A DNA stretch of 48,858 nucleotides, taken from NCBI GenBank assembly GCA_003228735.1, contig QIFG01000095.1, positions 1-48,858 of the forward strand, read 5' to 3'. The DNA comes from Zetaproteobacteria bacterium (GTDB lineage: Bacteria > Pseudomonadota > Zetaproteobacteria > Mariprofundales > Mariprofundaceae). The notes under the pieces were generated by a model, which was not told the DNA's origin, ran no database searches, and was given only the letters and a program-made list of their open reading frames with translations. Made by a program: the position numbers and the translations under genes. Below, piece by piece: positions 9,485 to 19,480 of this stretch (its first letter is position 1; each line of letters starts with the position of its first letter).

Positions 9485-9973
9485 ATGAATCTGATTCAGC
9501 GCGCTGTACGCACCTGGCTGCTGACGGAGTTGCTCCGTGGCATGATGCTGACCGGCAAATACTTTTTCAAGAAGAAAATCACGGTTGAGTATCCGGAGGA
9601 GCGCACGCCGCTTTCTCCACGTTTTCGCGGTTTGCACGCCCTGCGCCGCTACGATTCCGGCGAGGAGCGTTGTATCGCCTGCAAGCTGTGCGAGGTGGTG
9701 TGCCCGGCCCTGGCCATCACCATTGAGTCCGAAGAGCGTGGAGACGGTACAAGGCGTACGACGCGTTACGATATTGATATGACCAAATGTATTTTCTGCG
9801 GTTTTTGCCAGGAGGCGTGCCCTGTGGACGCCATCGTTGAAACCCAAGAGTTCGAGTATGCCAGCGAGACGCGTGCCGAGCTTTATTACACCAAAGATAT
9901 GCTGCTGAAGGTTGGCGATCGCTATGAAAAACAGATCGACGCTAATTTAGAAGCGGATGCCCGTTACAACTAG
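9485..9973 (+). CDS. nuoI: NADH-quinone oxidoreductase subunit I
   Basis: Ferredoxin-like subunit with two [4Fe-4S] clusters (N6a and N6b), which carries electrons from NuoG to NuoB. Both C-x2-C-x2-C-x3-CP motifs are complete: [12 protein letters not shown] at about 62-73 and [12 protein letters not shown] at about 101-112. An amphipathic N-terminus (about 1-40) lies along the membrane arm. The 162-residue length is typical. The ATG follows GGAGGCGCATC, a good ribosome site. Confidence 0.97.
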   Translation: MNLIQRAVRTWLLTELLRGMMLTGKYFFKKKITVEYPEERTPLSPRFRGLHALRRYDSGEERCIACKLCEVVCPALAITIESEERGDGTRRTTRYDIDMTKCIFCGFCQEACPVDAIVETQEFEYASETRAELYYTKDMLLKVGDRYEKQIDANLEADARYN

Positions 9974-9998
9974 GGCATAGGGGAGAGATAAGGAAACG

Positions 9999-10583
9999 AT
10001 GTTGGAAGCCGCGTTCTTTTACCTGTTTGGCGGACTTGCCGTAGTCGCCGCCCTTGGCGTGGTGATGGCGCGCAACACCATCCATTCAGTGATGTTCCTG
10101 ATCTTCTGTTTCTTCAATGCTTCGGGCCTGTTCTTCATGCTTGATGCGGAGTTTTTGGGCATCATCCTGATTCTGATCTATGTCGGCGCTGTGATGGTGA
10201 TGTTCATGTTTGTCATCATGATGCTCGAGGTGAACTTCGCCCGGCTTCGAGAAGGCTTTCTGCAATACCTGCCGATCGGGGGCGCGATTGCCGTGATGTT
10301 GCTGATTGAACTCATAGCGGCGGCAACCAGCGGCGTGTTTTCCAGTAAGACCGCATCCACAGTTGAGCACTTTGGCCGTGAAGTGAACAACACAATGGAG
10401 ATCGGCAAGGTGCTGTACACGAAATACCTGCTCGGCTTCGAGATCGCAGCCATTATTCTGCTGGTGGCGCTGGTTGGCGCAGTCGTACTGACGTTGCGTT
10501 CACGTAAGGACGCCAAGTATCAGGTCATATCCAAACAGGTGAAGGTGCGCAAGGAAGACCGCCTGCGCAAGGTGGAGATGTAG
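9999..10583 (+). CDS. nuoJ: NADH-quinone oxidoreductase subunit J
   Basis: Membrane subunit next to NuoH and NuoK with five expected spans. The 194-residue protein shows the family's conserved third span ([26 protein letters not shown], about residues 50-75), which carries the pi-bulge helix that rearranges during turnover. The C-terminal tail after the last span is basic and cytoplasmic ([13 protein letters not shown]). The start ATG lies 25 bases after nuoI behind GGGGAGAG. nuoK begins one base after its stop. Confidence 0.95.
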   Translation: MLEAAFFYLFGGLAVVAALGVVMARNTIHSVMFLIFCFFNASGLFFMLDAEFLGIILILIYVGAVMVMFMFVIMMLEVNFARLREGFLQYLPIGGAIAVMLLIELIAAATSGVFSSKTASTVEHFGREVNNTMEIGKVLYTKYLLGFEIAAIILLVALVGAVVLTLRSRKDAKYQVISKQVKVRKEDRLRKVEM

Positions 10584-10584
10584 C

Positions 10585-10890
10585 ATGATTGGACTCTCAT
10601 CCTATCTCACCGTTGCAGCTTGCCTGTTCTCGATTGGCGTGATCGGCCTGTTTCTGAATCGCAAGAATGTCATCACAGTGCTGATGTGCATCGAGTTGAT
10701 GTTGCTGGCGGTGAATATCAATTTCGTCGCCTTCTCGCATTTTCTCCAGGATCTGGCCGGCCAGATATTCGTGTTCTTCGTGTTGACGGTGGCGGCCTCC
10801 GAGGTGGCGGTGGGTCTGGCCATTCTGGTCGTGTTCTACCGTAACCGCCGTTCGATCAATGTTGATGACATCAATACCTTGCAGGGATAG
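10585..10890 (+). CDS. nuoK: NADH-quinone oxidoreductase subunit K
   Basis: Small proton-translocating membrane subunit, related to MrpC of Na+/H+ antiporters. The 101 residues match the family exactly. There are three spans, with the two conserved glutamates that form the proton path: Glu37 in [12 protein letters not shown] and Glu73 in [12 protein letters not shown]. The C-terminus [10 protein letters not shown] is the usual one. Tight spacing to nuoJ (one base) and nuoL (nine bases) supports a single transcript. Confidence 0.96.
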   Translation: MIGLSSYLTVAACLFSIGVIGLFLNRKNVITVLMCIELMLLAVNINFVAFSHFLQDLAGQIFVFFVLTVAASEVAVGLAILVVFYRNRRSINVDDINTLQG

Positions 10891-10899
10891 GGGAGGAAG

Positions 10900-12876
10900 A
10901 TGACGCTTAGCATAACCGAACTTCTCCTGATCCCGGCCCTGCCGCTGATCGCTGCTCTGTTGACCGGCATATTCGGCTGGGCGCTGAAGGAGAAGCTTTC
11001 CCACCTGATCTGTTGTATTGGCGTGATTGCCGCTGCTGCCCTGTCCGTGCATGTCTTTTTGCAGGTGCTCGATGGCGCCAGCTTCCACGGCAACATCTGG
11101 ACCTGGATGATTTCCGATAACTTCATCGTGCCCGTCGGCCTGATGATCGACCGGCTGAGCGCCATCATGATGGTTACCGTCACGATCGTATCGGCCTGTG
11201 TGCATATCTATACGATCGGCTACATGCACGGCGATCCGGGATATTCACGGTTCTTCTCTTATATCTCTGCCTTTACGTTCTCGATGCTTGTGCTGGTGAT
11301 GGGCAACAACTTCTTCACGCTGTTCTTCGGCTGGGAGGCGGTGGGCCTTTTCTCCTACCTGCTGATTGGTTTCTGGTTCAAGCGCGAGAGCGCCAACGTG
11401 GCGGCCATGAAAGCGTTTATCGTCAACCGCATTGGCGACTTTGGCTTTGCCATCGGCATCCTGGCCGTGTTTTATTACTTCGGCACCATCGAGTACAAGG
11501 CGGTGTTCGAGGCTGTGCCTGCACTTGTGGCCGCTGATTTCAGTCTGGACTTCATGGGCTGGGAGGTTTCGGCCATCACCTTCATGTGCGTGGCCCTGTT
11601 TATCGGCGCCATGGGCAAGAGCGCACAGGTGCCGCTGCATGTCTGGCTGCCTGATTCGATGGAAGGTCCGACACCGATCTCCGCCCTGATCCATGCCGCC
11701 ACGATGGTGACCGCCGGCGTGTTCATGGTGGCGCGCCTTTCCCCGATGTTCGAATACTCCGAATTCGCACTGGCGATGGTAACCGTCATCGGCGCCATCA
11801 CGGCCTGGATGTGCGCCACGATCGGCCTGGTGCAGAATGACATCAAGCGCGTGATTGCCTATTCGACCTGTTCACAGCTTGGTTACATGTTTGTGGCCTG
11901 CGGCGTTTCAGCCTATTCGGTCGGTATCTTCCATCTGATGACGCACGCCTACTTCAAGGCTCTGCTGTTCCTGGCCGCTGGTTCGGTCATCCACGCCGTC
12001 ATGGCCGAGCAGGACATCCGCAAGATGGGGCAATTGAGGAAATACATGCCGGTGACCTATATAACGATGCTGATCGGCGCCATCGCCCTGGCGGGTGTGC
12101 CGCCGTTTGCCGGCTTCTGGTCGAAGGACATGATTATCGAGGCGACCATGGTGCGCGATATGGGCTGGGCCAGCGAGGTGGCCTACTGGGCTGTACTTTC
12201 CGGCGTGTTCATGACCGCCTTCTACACCTTCCGCATGTTCTTCCTGACCTTCCATAATTCGGATCGGGTCGATGAGCATGCCAAGTCACATCTGCACGAA
12301 TCGCCAAAGGTGATCACGGTGCCGCTGATAATTCTCGCCGTGGGCGCGATGCTGGCCGGCTGGTGGGGTGTGCAGGCGCTGGGCATTACCAATGCGGAGA
12401 TGGCCAACAACTATTTCGGCAGCGCCATCTTTGTCATGGATGCGCATAACCCACTGATCACGCTGGAAGAACACGGTTCGCACGGCTGGTATCACTTTAT
12501 CTTTACCGCACCGTTCTGGCTGGCCATCGGCGGCATCGGGCTGGCTTTTTTCATGTATTTCCGCGAGACGACGCATCCGGCCAGGATCGCCGCCACCTTC
12601 CCGTGGCTGCACTCCTTCCTGCTCGACAAGTGGCGCTGGGATGAGATGAACTGGAAGGTGCTGGTTATGCCGGCGCGTTGCCTGGGCAACATCCTGTGGA
12701 AGAAGGGTGATCTGGGCATGATCGACGGCAAGATCATTCACGGCGGCATCGTGGGCACTGTGCTGGCAGGCGCTGCCAAATTGCGCAACCTGCAAACCGG
12801 TTATGTTTATCATTACGCATTTGCCATGGTCATCGGCGTTTTCGGCCTGCTGACCTATCTGCTGCTGGGGAGTTAG
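10900..12876 (+). CDS. nuoL: NADH-quinone oxidoreductase subunit L
   Basis: The distal antiporter-like proton pump of complex I. The 658-residue protein has about 16 membrane spans, including the conserved GWEAVGLFSYLLIGFW (about 145-160, with the pump glutamate), MGKSAQVPLHVWLPDSMEGPTPISALIHAATMV (about 234-266, with the pump lysine) and the broken helices near HAYFKALLFLAAGSVIHA. The C-terminal long lateral helix region is present. The TAG stop is shared with the left terminus of the second MITE; removing the element leaves the same stop and places it six bases before the nuoM ATG. Confidence 0.97.
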   Translation: MTLSITELLLIPALPLIAALLTGIFGWALKEKLSHLICCIGVIAAAALSVHVFLQVLDGASFHGNIWTWMISDNFIVPVGLMIDRLSAIMMVTVTIVSACVHIYTIGYMHGDPGYSRFFSYISAFTFSMLVLVMGNNFFTLFFGWEAVGLFSYLLIGFWFKRESANVAAMKAFIVNRIGDFGFAIGILAVFYYFGTIEYKAVFEAVPALVAADFSLDFMGWEVSAITFMCVALFIGAMGKSAQVPLHVWLPDSMEGPTPISALIHAATMVTAGVFMVARLSPMFEYSEFALAMVTVIGAITAWMCATIGLVQNDIKRVIAYSTCSQLGYMFVACGVSAYSVGIFHLMTHAYFKALLFLAAGSVIHAVMAEQDIRKMGQLRKYMPVTYITMLIGAIALAGVPPFAGFWSKDMIIEATMVRDMGWASEVAYWAVLSGVFMTAFYTFRMFFLTFHNSDRVDEHAKSHLHESPKVITVPLIILAVGAMLAGWWGVQALGITNAEMANNYFGSAIFVMDAHNPLITLEEHGSHGWYHFIFTAPFWLAIGGIGLAFFMYFRETTHPARIAATFPWLHSFLLDKWRWDEMNWKVLVMPARCLGNILWKKGDLGMIDGKIIHGGIVGTVLAGAAKLRNLQTGYVYHYAFAMVIGVFGLLTYLLLGS

Positions 12877-13156
12877 GGCCTGTTAACACTAATGATGATT
12901 GAAGCGCTGCTGTCCCAAATAAGGCCAGTCAAGGCGCGAGGAGGAATATTTGGTGAATCCAAATAAACGACAAGCAATGCTGGATGGCCTCGCCTTTATT
13001 GGACACAGCCGGGGCGCAGCCCTGCGGGACGGGCCATTTTTGTGCTCTGCGGCGTTATTTCTCGCTGATGTGCATCAAGCACACTGTGCTCGAAATGCCT
13101 TGCTGAGCCACAAAAATGACCGCGTCGCTGCGTTTAGAATTAGTGTTAACAGGCCC
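12877..13156. mobile_element. MITE-like element between nuoL and nuoM
   Basis: A 280-base non-coding insertion with perfect 18-base terminal inverted repeats, the left one starting GGCCTGTTAACACTAAT just after the nuoL stop (TA at 12874-12875 included, the perfect match is 20 bases: 12874-12893 against 13139-13158). A TA dinucleotide lies outside each end, the target duplication expected of IS630/Tc1-type transposition. The inside holds at least two imperfect hairpins (about 12906-12925 with 12985-13004, and a GCCATTTTTGTG arm near 13031 with its complement near 13112). It has no transposase, so it would need a partner elsewhere. It separates the GGGGAG at the end of nuoL from the nuoM ATG. 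It shares neither its ends nor its target rule with the nuoA/nuoB element. Confidence 0.85.
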
Positions 13157-13162
13157 TAGGCG

Positions 13163-14728
13163 ATGGGCGAGTTGAACAACGTTCTGGGCTTCCCGATTCT
13201 CTCCCTGAGCATCTTCCTGCCCCTGATTGGAGCGGCGGCTATCTGGCTGTTCGTTCATAACGACCAGGCCGTGCGCTGGTCCGCGCTTCTTGTTTCCGTG
13301 GCCACCTTCCTGGTGACGCTGCCGCTGTGGTTCTCGTTCGATACTTCCACGCACCATATGCAGTTCGAGGAGTTCCACCCCTGGATTGAGACATTCAACA
13401 TCAATTACCAGCTTGGCGTGGACGGTATTTCGGCGCCGTTTATCCTGCTGACAAGCCTGCTGACGGTGATCTGCGTGATTTCCGCCTGGGAGTGCATTGC
13501 CAAACGCATCAAGGAATACATGATCGCCTTCCTGGTGCTGGAGACGACGCTGATCGGCGTGTTCGCGGCCCTGGACACGATCCTGTTCTATTTCTTCTGG
13601 GAGGCCATGCTGATTCCGATGTATCTGATTATCGGCATCTGGGGCGGCAAAAACCGGGTATACGCCACCGTCAAGTTCTTCCTGTATACGCTGACCGGCT
13701 CGGTGCTGATGCTGATTGCGCTGCTGGCCATGTACTTCGAGGCCGGCAACACCTTTTCCATCTTGGCCCTGATGGACTACCCGTTCAGCTTTGCCTGGCA
13801 GTTCTGGATTTTCCTGGCCTTCCTGATCGCCTTTGCCGTCAAGGTGCCGATGTGGCCGGTGCATACCTGGCTGCCGGATGCGCATACCGAGGCGCCGACA
13901 GCCGGTTCCGTGATTCTGGCCGGTATTCTGCTGAAGATGGGGGCTTACGGTTTCCTGCGTTTCTCACTGCCAATGCTGCCCGATGCCTCGCAATACTTTG
14001 TGCCGCTGATGGTGGGCTTAAGTCTGATCGCCATCGTCTACATTTCGCTGGTGGCGATGATGCAGACGGATCTGAAACGGCTGATCGCCTATTCCTCGAT
14101 TGCACATATGGGCTTTGTCACCCTGGGCACCTTCATGTTTACACAGCAGGCGGTCGAAGGCGCCATTATCAACATGATCAGCCACGGCTTTGTTGCAGCC
14201 GCGCTGTTCCTCTGTGTCGGCGTCATGTACGACCGGCTGCATACGCGTGAGATCGGGGATTATGGCGGCGTAGTCAATGTTATGCCGGTGTTTGCCGCGG
14301 TGATGCTGTTGTTCTGCATGGCCAATGTGGCCTTACCGGGAGCCTCCTCGTTTATCGGCGAGATCATGGTGTTGATCGGTACCTTCAATGCGGAGCCGGT
14401 GCACCTGGGCATGTCCACGAAGTGGGTGGCCATTGCGGCGGCAACGAGCATTGTGCTTTCGGCCTGTTATACATTATGGATGTACAAACGCGTCATCATG
14501 GGCGATCTGACCAAGGATACGGTGAAGTCGATGCCGGACATGAGCGTGCGCGAATTCGCCTACTTCGTGCCGCTTATTCTGCTGGTGGTCTGGATGGGCC
14601 TGTATCCGCTGCCGGTGCTCGATGTGATGCACGTATCGGTAACGCACCTGATCGAGCAGGCCACGACCAGCAAGGATGCCGTAGCCCAGGCTCTGGCCCA
14701 GGGCCTGCCGCCCACCGGAATGCATTGA
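13163..14728 (+). CDS. nuoM: NADH-quinone oxidoreductase subunit M
   Basis: The second antiporter-like proton pump of complex I. The 521-residue protein has about 14 spans, with FYFFWEAMLIPMYLIIGIWGG (pump glutamate, about residues 138-158), FAVKVPMWPVHTWLPDAHTEAPTAGSVILAGILLKMG (pump lysine, about 223-259) and the later SHGFVAAALFLCVGVMYDR segment. The ATG is chosen from the family start. Its present ribosome site is poor (only AGG within CCTAGGCG), because the MITE has displaced GGGGAG, which would lie seven bases upstream in the uninterrupted sequence. NuoM may therefore be made at a lower rate or by coupling through the element. Confidence 0.97.
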   Translation: MGELNNVLGFPILSLSIFLPLIGAAAIWLFVHNDQAVRWSALLVSVATFLVTLPLWFSFDTSTHHMQFEEFHPWIETFNINYQLGVDGISAPFILLTSLLTVICVISAWECIAKRIKEYMIAFLVLETTLIGVFAALDTILFYFFWEAMLIPMYLIIGIWGGKNRVYATVKFFLYTLTGSVLMLIALLAMYFEAGNTFSILALMDYPFSFAWQFWIFLAFLIAFAVKVPMWPVHTWLPDAHTEAPTAGSVILAGILLKMGAYGFLRFSLPMLPDASQYFVPLMVGLSLIAIVYISLVAMMQTDLKRLIAYSSIAHMGFVTLGTFMFTQQAVEGAIINMISHGFVAAALFLCVGVMYDRLHTREIGDYGGVVNVMPVFAAVMLLFCMANVALPGASSFIGEIMVLIGTFNAEPVHLGMSTKWVAIAAATSIVLSACYTLWMYKRVIMGDLTKDTVKSMPDMSVREFAYFVPLILLVVWMGLYPLPVLDVMHVSVTHLIEQATTSKDAVAQALAQGLPPTGMH

Positions 14729-14737
14729 GGTAGAACG

Positions 14738-16198
14738 ATGGCAAATATCACGTTTCCGTTTCCGTTCCCCGTAATCCTGCCTGTGCTGCCGGAGATCATC
14801 GTGGCGGTCATGGCCATGGTCATCCTGATCTGGGATCTGTTTCTGCCGGCTGAGCGAAAGCAGTGGACGGCCTATGCCGCGATTGCCACCTGCCTGGTTG
14901 CTATTGATGCCACGCTGAGAACAACCGGCGCCGATGCGCAGATGGCCTTCTATGGCCAGTTTGTGCTCGATCCGTTTGCCGGCTTCACCAAGCTTCTGAT
15001 TATCGGCGCCACGATATACGGCATTGTGCTGTCGCTGGACTACATGAAGAGCGAGAAGAATATCGGCGAATATTACTCGCTGATGCTGTTCTCGATGCTG
15101 GGCATGATGCTGATGGTGTCGGCGACAAACTTCATCATCATGTATCTCGGCCTTGAACTGATGGCTCTGTGCCTCTATGTGCTGGTCGGCTACCAGCGCG
15201 ATGTGCTGCGCTCATCCGAAGCGGCGCTGAAATACTTCATTCTCGGCTCATTGGCCTCCTGCATGCTGCTGTATGGCATTTCCTTCCTGTATGGCCTGAG
15301 CGGAAGCCTTGATTTTGCCGCCGTCGGCCAGGCTCTCGGCTCGCTCGGTGATAATTCCTCGATGGCTGTTTCTCTGGGTCTGGTCTTCATCATTGCGGGC
15401 ATGGCCTTCAAGGTGTCGCTGGCGCCATTCCATATGTGGACGCCGGACGCATATGAAGGTGCGCCAACGCCGATTACAGCCTTCATGGGTGTTGCGCCCA
15501 AGGTGGCTGGCTTTGCCATTCTGGCGCGAGTCGTTATTGATGCCCTGCCATCACTGCAAGCCGACTATGTCACCATCTTCTCCTGGCTGGCCGTGCTGTC
15601 CATGGCGGTCGGAAACATAGCGGCCATCGCCCAGCGCAATATCAAGCGCATGCTGGCCTATTCCACCATCGGCCATGTCGGCTTTATCCTGCTTGGCCTG
15701 ATTGCCGGGGGCCCAGAAGGCTATTCGGCCATGCTGGTTTATCTGGCTGTTTACCTGTTCATGAACATGGGTGCATTCGCCATCATTATTCTGATGCGTC
15801 GCGAAGGGATTCAGGGTGAGTTGCTGGATGATTTTGCCGGCATGTCCAAGGTTCGGCCCGGCTATGCGCTGGCCATGGGCCTGTTCATGTTCTCCCTGGC
15901 AGGCATCCCGTTTCTGGGTGGCTTCTGGGCGAAATACGCTGTACTGATCGCCGCCGTTCATGCCGGCCATTTGTATCTGGCTCTGATCGGCATTCTGTTC
16001 TCGGCTGTCGGCGCTTTCTATTACATCCGCGTGGTGAAATACATCTACTTCGATGAAGAGCGCGTTGCATTTGATTTCAGTGAGAACCCCCTGATGCAGG
16101 CTACCGTGGCCGTGACCGCTATTGTGGTCGTGGCTATCGGAATCTTCCCGCAGCCGCTGATGGATATCTGCCGCGCTGCCCTTGGCGGTATCGTTTAG
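14738..16198 (+). CDS. nuoN: NADH-quinone oxidoreductase subunit N
   Basis: The third antiporter-like pump subunit, last gene of the operon. The 486 residues give about 14 membrane spans. Family landmarks: NFIIMYLGLELMALCLYVLVGY with the pump glutamate (about 130-151), AFKVSLAPFHMWTPDAYEGAPTPITAFMGVAPKVA (about 222-256), KRMLAYSTIGHVGF, and GIPFLGGFWAKY. The ATG follows GAGGTAGAACG after a nine-base gap from nuoM. A rho-independent terminator follows after 20 bases. Confidence 0.97.
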   Translation: MANITFPFPFPVILPVLPEIIVAVMAMVILIWDLFLPAERKQWTAYAAIATCLVAIDATLRTTGADAQMAFYGQFVLDPFAGFTKLLIIGATIYGIVLSLDYMKSEKNIGEYYSLMLFSMLGMMLMVSATNFIIMYLGLELMALCLYVLVGYQRDVLRSSEAALKYFILGSLASCMLLYGISFLYGLSGSLDFAAVGQALGSLGDNSSMAVSLGLVFIIAGMAFKVSLAPFHMWTPDAYEGAPTPITAFMGVAPKVAGFAILARVVIDALPSLQADYVTIFSWLAVLSMAVGNIAAIAQRNIKRMLAYSTIGHVGFILLGLIAGGPEGYSAMLVYLAVYLFMNMGAFAIIILMRREGIQGELLDDFAGMSKVRPGYALAMGLFMFSLAGIPFLGGFWAKYAVLIAAVHAGHLYLALIGILFSAVGAFYYIRVVKYIYFDEERVAFDFSENPLMQATVAVTAIVVVAIGIFPQPLMDICRAALGGIV

Positions 16199-16218
16199 TC
16201 TTTTCATGAGTTCTTTAG

Positions 16219-16244
16219 GGCTCGCCATTTCGGCGGGCCTTTTT
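16219..16244 (+). terminator. rho-independent terminator after nuoN
   Basis: GGCTCGCC (16219-16226) pairs with GGCGGGCC (16232-16239) including one G-T pair, with a five-base loop, followed by TTTTT. It closes the nuo operon. Confidence 0.85.
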
Positions 16245-16305
16245 ATGAAGGGGGATGCGGAAAGGGCGTTGGAGCATGATGGGTGTAAGCGAATGGCGAT
16301 AGCGC

Positions 16306-16334
16306 TTGCTATCTGTGTCCATTCTGAGTATAAA
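16306..16334 (+). promoter_or_regulatory. sigma-70 promoter of rpmE
   Basis: TTGCTA (16306-16311), exactly 17 bases, TATAAA (16329-16334). It lies 33 bases before the rpmE start and just after the nuo terminator. Confidence 0.65.
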
Positions 16335-16367
16335 TCGCGCCCTTTTTAGTGATACGGAGTAATAATA

Positions 16368-16580
16368 GTGAAGGCTGACATTCATCCTGAATATGTAACC
16401 GCCAAGGTTGTCTGCAACTGCGGCAATACGTTTGAGACACGTTCGACCAAGGGCGATATCCATGTGGAGATCTGTTCCGCCTGCCACCCTTTCTATTCGG
16501 GTAAGCAGAAGATTGTTGATACCGAAGGCCGTGTTGAGCGTTTCTACAAGAAGTACGGCAAGAAAGAAGCCAAGGCTTAG
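16368..16580 (+). CDS. rpmE: 50S ribosomal protein L31
   Basis: Ribosomal protein bL31 of the large subunit, forming a bridge between subunits. The 70-residue protein is the zinc-binding (C+) form: CNC at 16-18 and CSAC at 37-40 are the metal ligands. The start is GTG 16368, ten bases after GGAG; the next in-frame starts would cut the family N-terminus MKADIHPEY. In many bacteria the C+ form is replaced by a C- paralogue under zinc shortage; no such gene is in this window. Confidence 0.96.
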   Translation: MKADIHPEYVTAKVVCNCGNTFETRSTKGDIHVEICSACHPFYSGKQKIVDTEGRVERFYKKYGKKEAKA

Positions 16581-16592
16581 GGCGGGTTTATC

Positions 16593-16940
16593 ATGTATGC
16601 AGTAATCCAGACGGGCGGCAAGCAGTATCGCGTACAGGAAGGCGATATTCTCCGCGTTGAAAAGCTGAATGCCGAACCCGGCGCCAAGGTAAGTTTTGAT
16701 AAGGTGCTGATGATCGGCGAAGGCGACAAAGCCAAGGTCGGCAGCGATGTAGCCAAGGCCAAGGTTCCTGCTGTTGTTACTGAAAACGGCAAGGGCAAAA
16801 AGGTTGTGGTTTTCAAGAAGAAGCGCCGCAAGAATTACCGGATCACACAGGGACACAGGCAGGCATATACTGCCGTTCGTATTGGCAAGATTGCCGCTCC
16901 AAGGGCGAGCGCTGCCAAAAAGACGGCGGAAAAGGAGTAA
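16593..16940 (+). CDS. rplU: 50S ribosomal protein L21
   Basis: Ribosomal protein bL21, binding 23S rRNA with L20. It begins with the standard [25 protein letters not shown] and holds [25 protein letters not shown] near residues 73-97. At 115 residues it is about 12 longer than usual because of an Ala/Lys-rich tail ([13 protein letters not shown]). It is paired with rpmA three bases downstream, the near-universal order before obgE. Confidence 0.96.
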   Translation: MYAVIQTGGKQYRVQEGDILRVEKLNAEPGAKVSFDKVLMIGEGDKAKVGSDVAKAKVPAVVTENGKGKKVVVFKKKRRKNYRITQGHRQAYTAVRIGKIAAPRASAAKKTAEKE

Positions 16941-16943
16941 GGC

Positions 16944-17192
16944 GTGGCACATAAAAAGGCAGGCGGTTCCAGCCGTAACGGACGCGATTCAAACGCCAAG
17001 CGCCTTGGCGTGAAAAAATATGGTGGCGAGCAGGTCATTGCCGGCAACATTCTGGTTCGCCAGCGCGGCACCAAGATTCGCCCGGGTGCAAATGTCGGAT
17101 GTGGCCGTGACTACACCCTGTTCGCACTGTCGGACGGAAAGGTGGAGTACTTCAAGCGCGCAGGCCGTACCACAGTGCGTATCGCCAGCTGA
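16944..17192 (+). CDS. rpmA: 50S ribosomal protein L27
   Basis: Ribosomal protein bL27, whose N-terminal tail reaches the peptidyl-transferase centre. The 82 residues begin [29 protein letters not shown], the usual sequence, from a GTG start seven bases after GGAG. No N-terminal extension of the kind cleaved in Firmicutes is present. A terminator follows, so obgE is probably transcribed separately. Confidence 0.97.
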   Translation: MAHKKAGGSSRNGRDSNAKRLGVKKYGGEQVIAGNILVRQRGTKIRPGANVGCGRDYTLFALSDGKVEYFKRAGRTTVRIAS

Positions 17193-17214
17193 TACGCTGA
17201 CTGAGGATTTTTAA

Positions 17215-17241
17215 GGGCGCGCATTGTCGCGCCCTTTTTTT
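17215..17241 (+). terminator. rho-independent terminator after rpmA
   Basis: GGGCGCG (17215-17221) pairs with CGCGCCC (17228-17234) around a six-base loop, followed by seven T residues. Confidence 0.9.
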
Positions 17242-17286
17242 ATGGCCTGAACAGGATGTGCTGTCATCAGGGGATGAATCCCATAG

Positions 17287-18325
<1,039 letters not shown>

Positions 18326-18331
<6 letters not shown>

Positions 18332-19468
18332 CGAACAAGAGATGATCTCCGGAAGGTTCGGCGCCTGGTGGTAAAGGTGGGCAGCTCACTACTGGCCGAT
18401 GCCAGCCATGGCATCAAGCAGGCCGTGGTGGAGCGCATCGCCGACCAGATCGCCAGGCTTTGCGCTGATGGCCTGGAGGTGGTGATCGTGACGTCAGGCT
18501 CGGTGGCGCTTGGCCGGGTGCATATGGGCTGGGTCGGGCGGCACTTGTCGGTGCATGAAAAACAGGCCGCTGCCGCTATCGGCCAGCCGCTATTGATGCA
18601 TGCCTATGCGCGCGCCTTTGCCAGGCATGATCTGCATGTGGCGCAGATGCTGCTGACCAAGGACGATCTCAGGCATCGCCGCCGCTATCTGAATGCGAGC
18701 AACACCAGTGAAACGCTGTTTTCGATGAGTGTGATTCCGGTTGTGAATGAAAATGACACCGTTGTTGTGCAGGAAATCAAATTCGGCGACAACGATAATC
18801 TGGGTGCGTTGGCCAGCCTGCTGATTGATGCCGAGATGCTGGTGATGTTGACTGATGTTGATGGCCTGCATGAGCGTAATCCTGCCGAGTATCCCGAGGC
18901 GAAGCGCTTATCCCTGGTTGAATCCATTACACCGGAGGTTATGAGCATGGCAGGCGATGTGGGAAGTCATTTTGGCACCGGCGGTATGGCGAGCAAACTG
19001 AATGCCTCGCGCATTGCCACGCGTGGCGGCGTGGCGTTTGCCATCATCAACGGCCACGAGGATGGCGCTCTCAGCCGGTTGCTGGCAGGAGAAGATGTCG
19101 GCACATTGTTTCTGTGCGGCGTGGATCGGCAGTCCAAGCGCAAGCATTGGATAGCTGAGATACTCAAACCGGCCGGACGCATCATCATCGATGTTGGCGC
19201 CGAACGTGCAGTCAAGCGGCATGGCGGCAGTTTGCTGCCGGTGGGCGTTACCGATGTCGAGGGCATGTTCGACAAGGGCGAATGTGTCGAACTGTGTGGC
19301 CCGTCGGGCGTGATTGCCCGTGGGCTCTGCAACTATAATGCTGATGAAATGCGCAGGCTGGTCGGCGTCAGCAGTGCCGACATTGAGTCAGTGCTGGGGT
19401 ACAGTGATTTTTCATCGGTGATTCACCGGGATAATTTGGTACTGATGCAAGCCGAAGACGGGATGTAG
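18326..19468 (+). CDS. proB: glutamate 5-kinase
   Basis: Phosphorylates L-glutamate to glutamyl 5-phosphate, the first and feedback-inhibited step of proline synthesis, in the cytosol. The amino-acid kinase domain is at about 1-260 (VVKVGSSLL at 13-21, SGSVALG, VNENDTV, FGDNDNLGALAS, LTDVDGL). A PUA domain occupies the C-terminal about 100 residues (GRIIIDVGAERAVKRHGGSLLPVGVT onward). The 380-residue length is normal for the PUA form. The start is ATG 18326, in the second copy of the tandem duplication, with GAGGAAG upstream. proA follows after 12 bases. Confidence 0.96.
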
Positions 19469-19480
19469 GGAGGCAAGGGC

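Noticed and set aside
12950-13159. Open frame of 69 codons between nuoL and nuoM
   Set aside because: It lies inside the TA-flanked inverted-repeat element and uses part of its right terminal repeat.
13492-14250. Plus-strand frame of about 250 codons
   Set aside because: It is an alternative frame inside nuoM, with repetitive Arg/Gly/Asp composition typical of a shadow frame.
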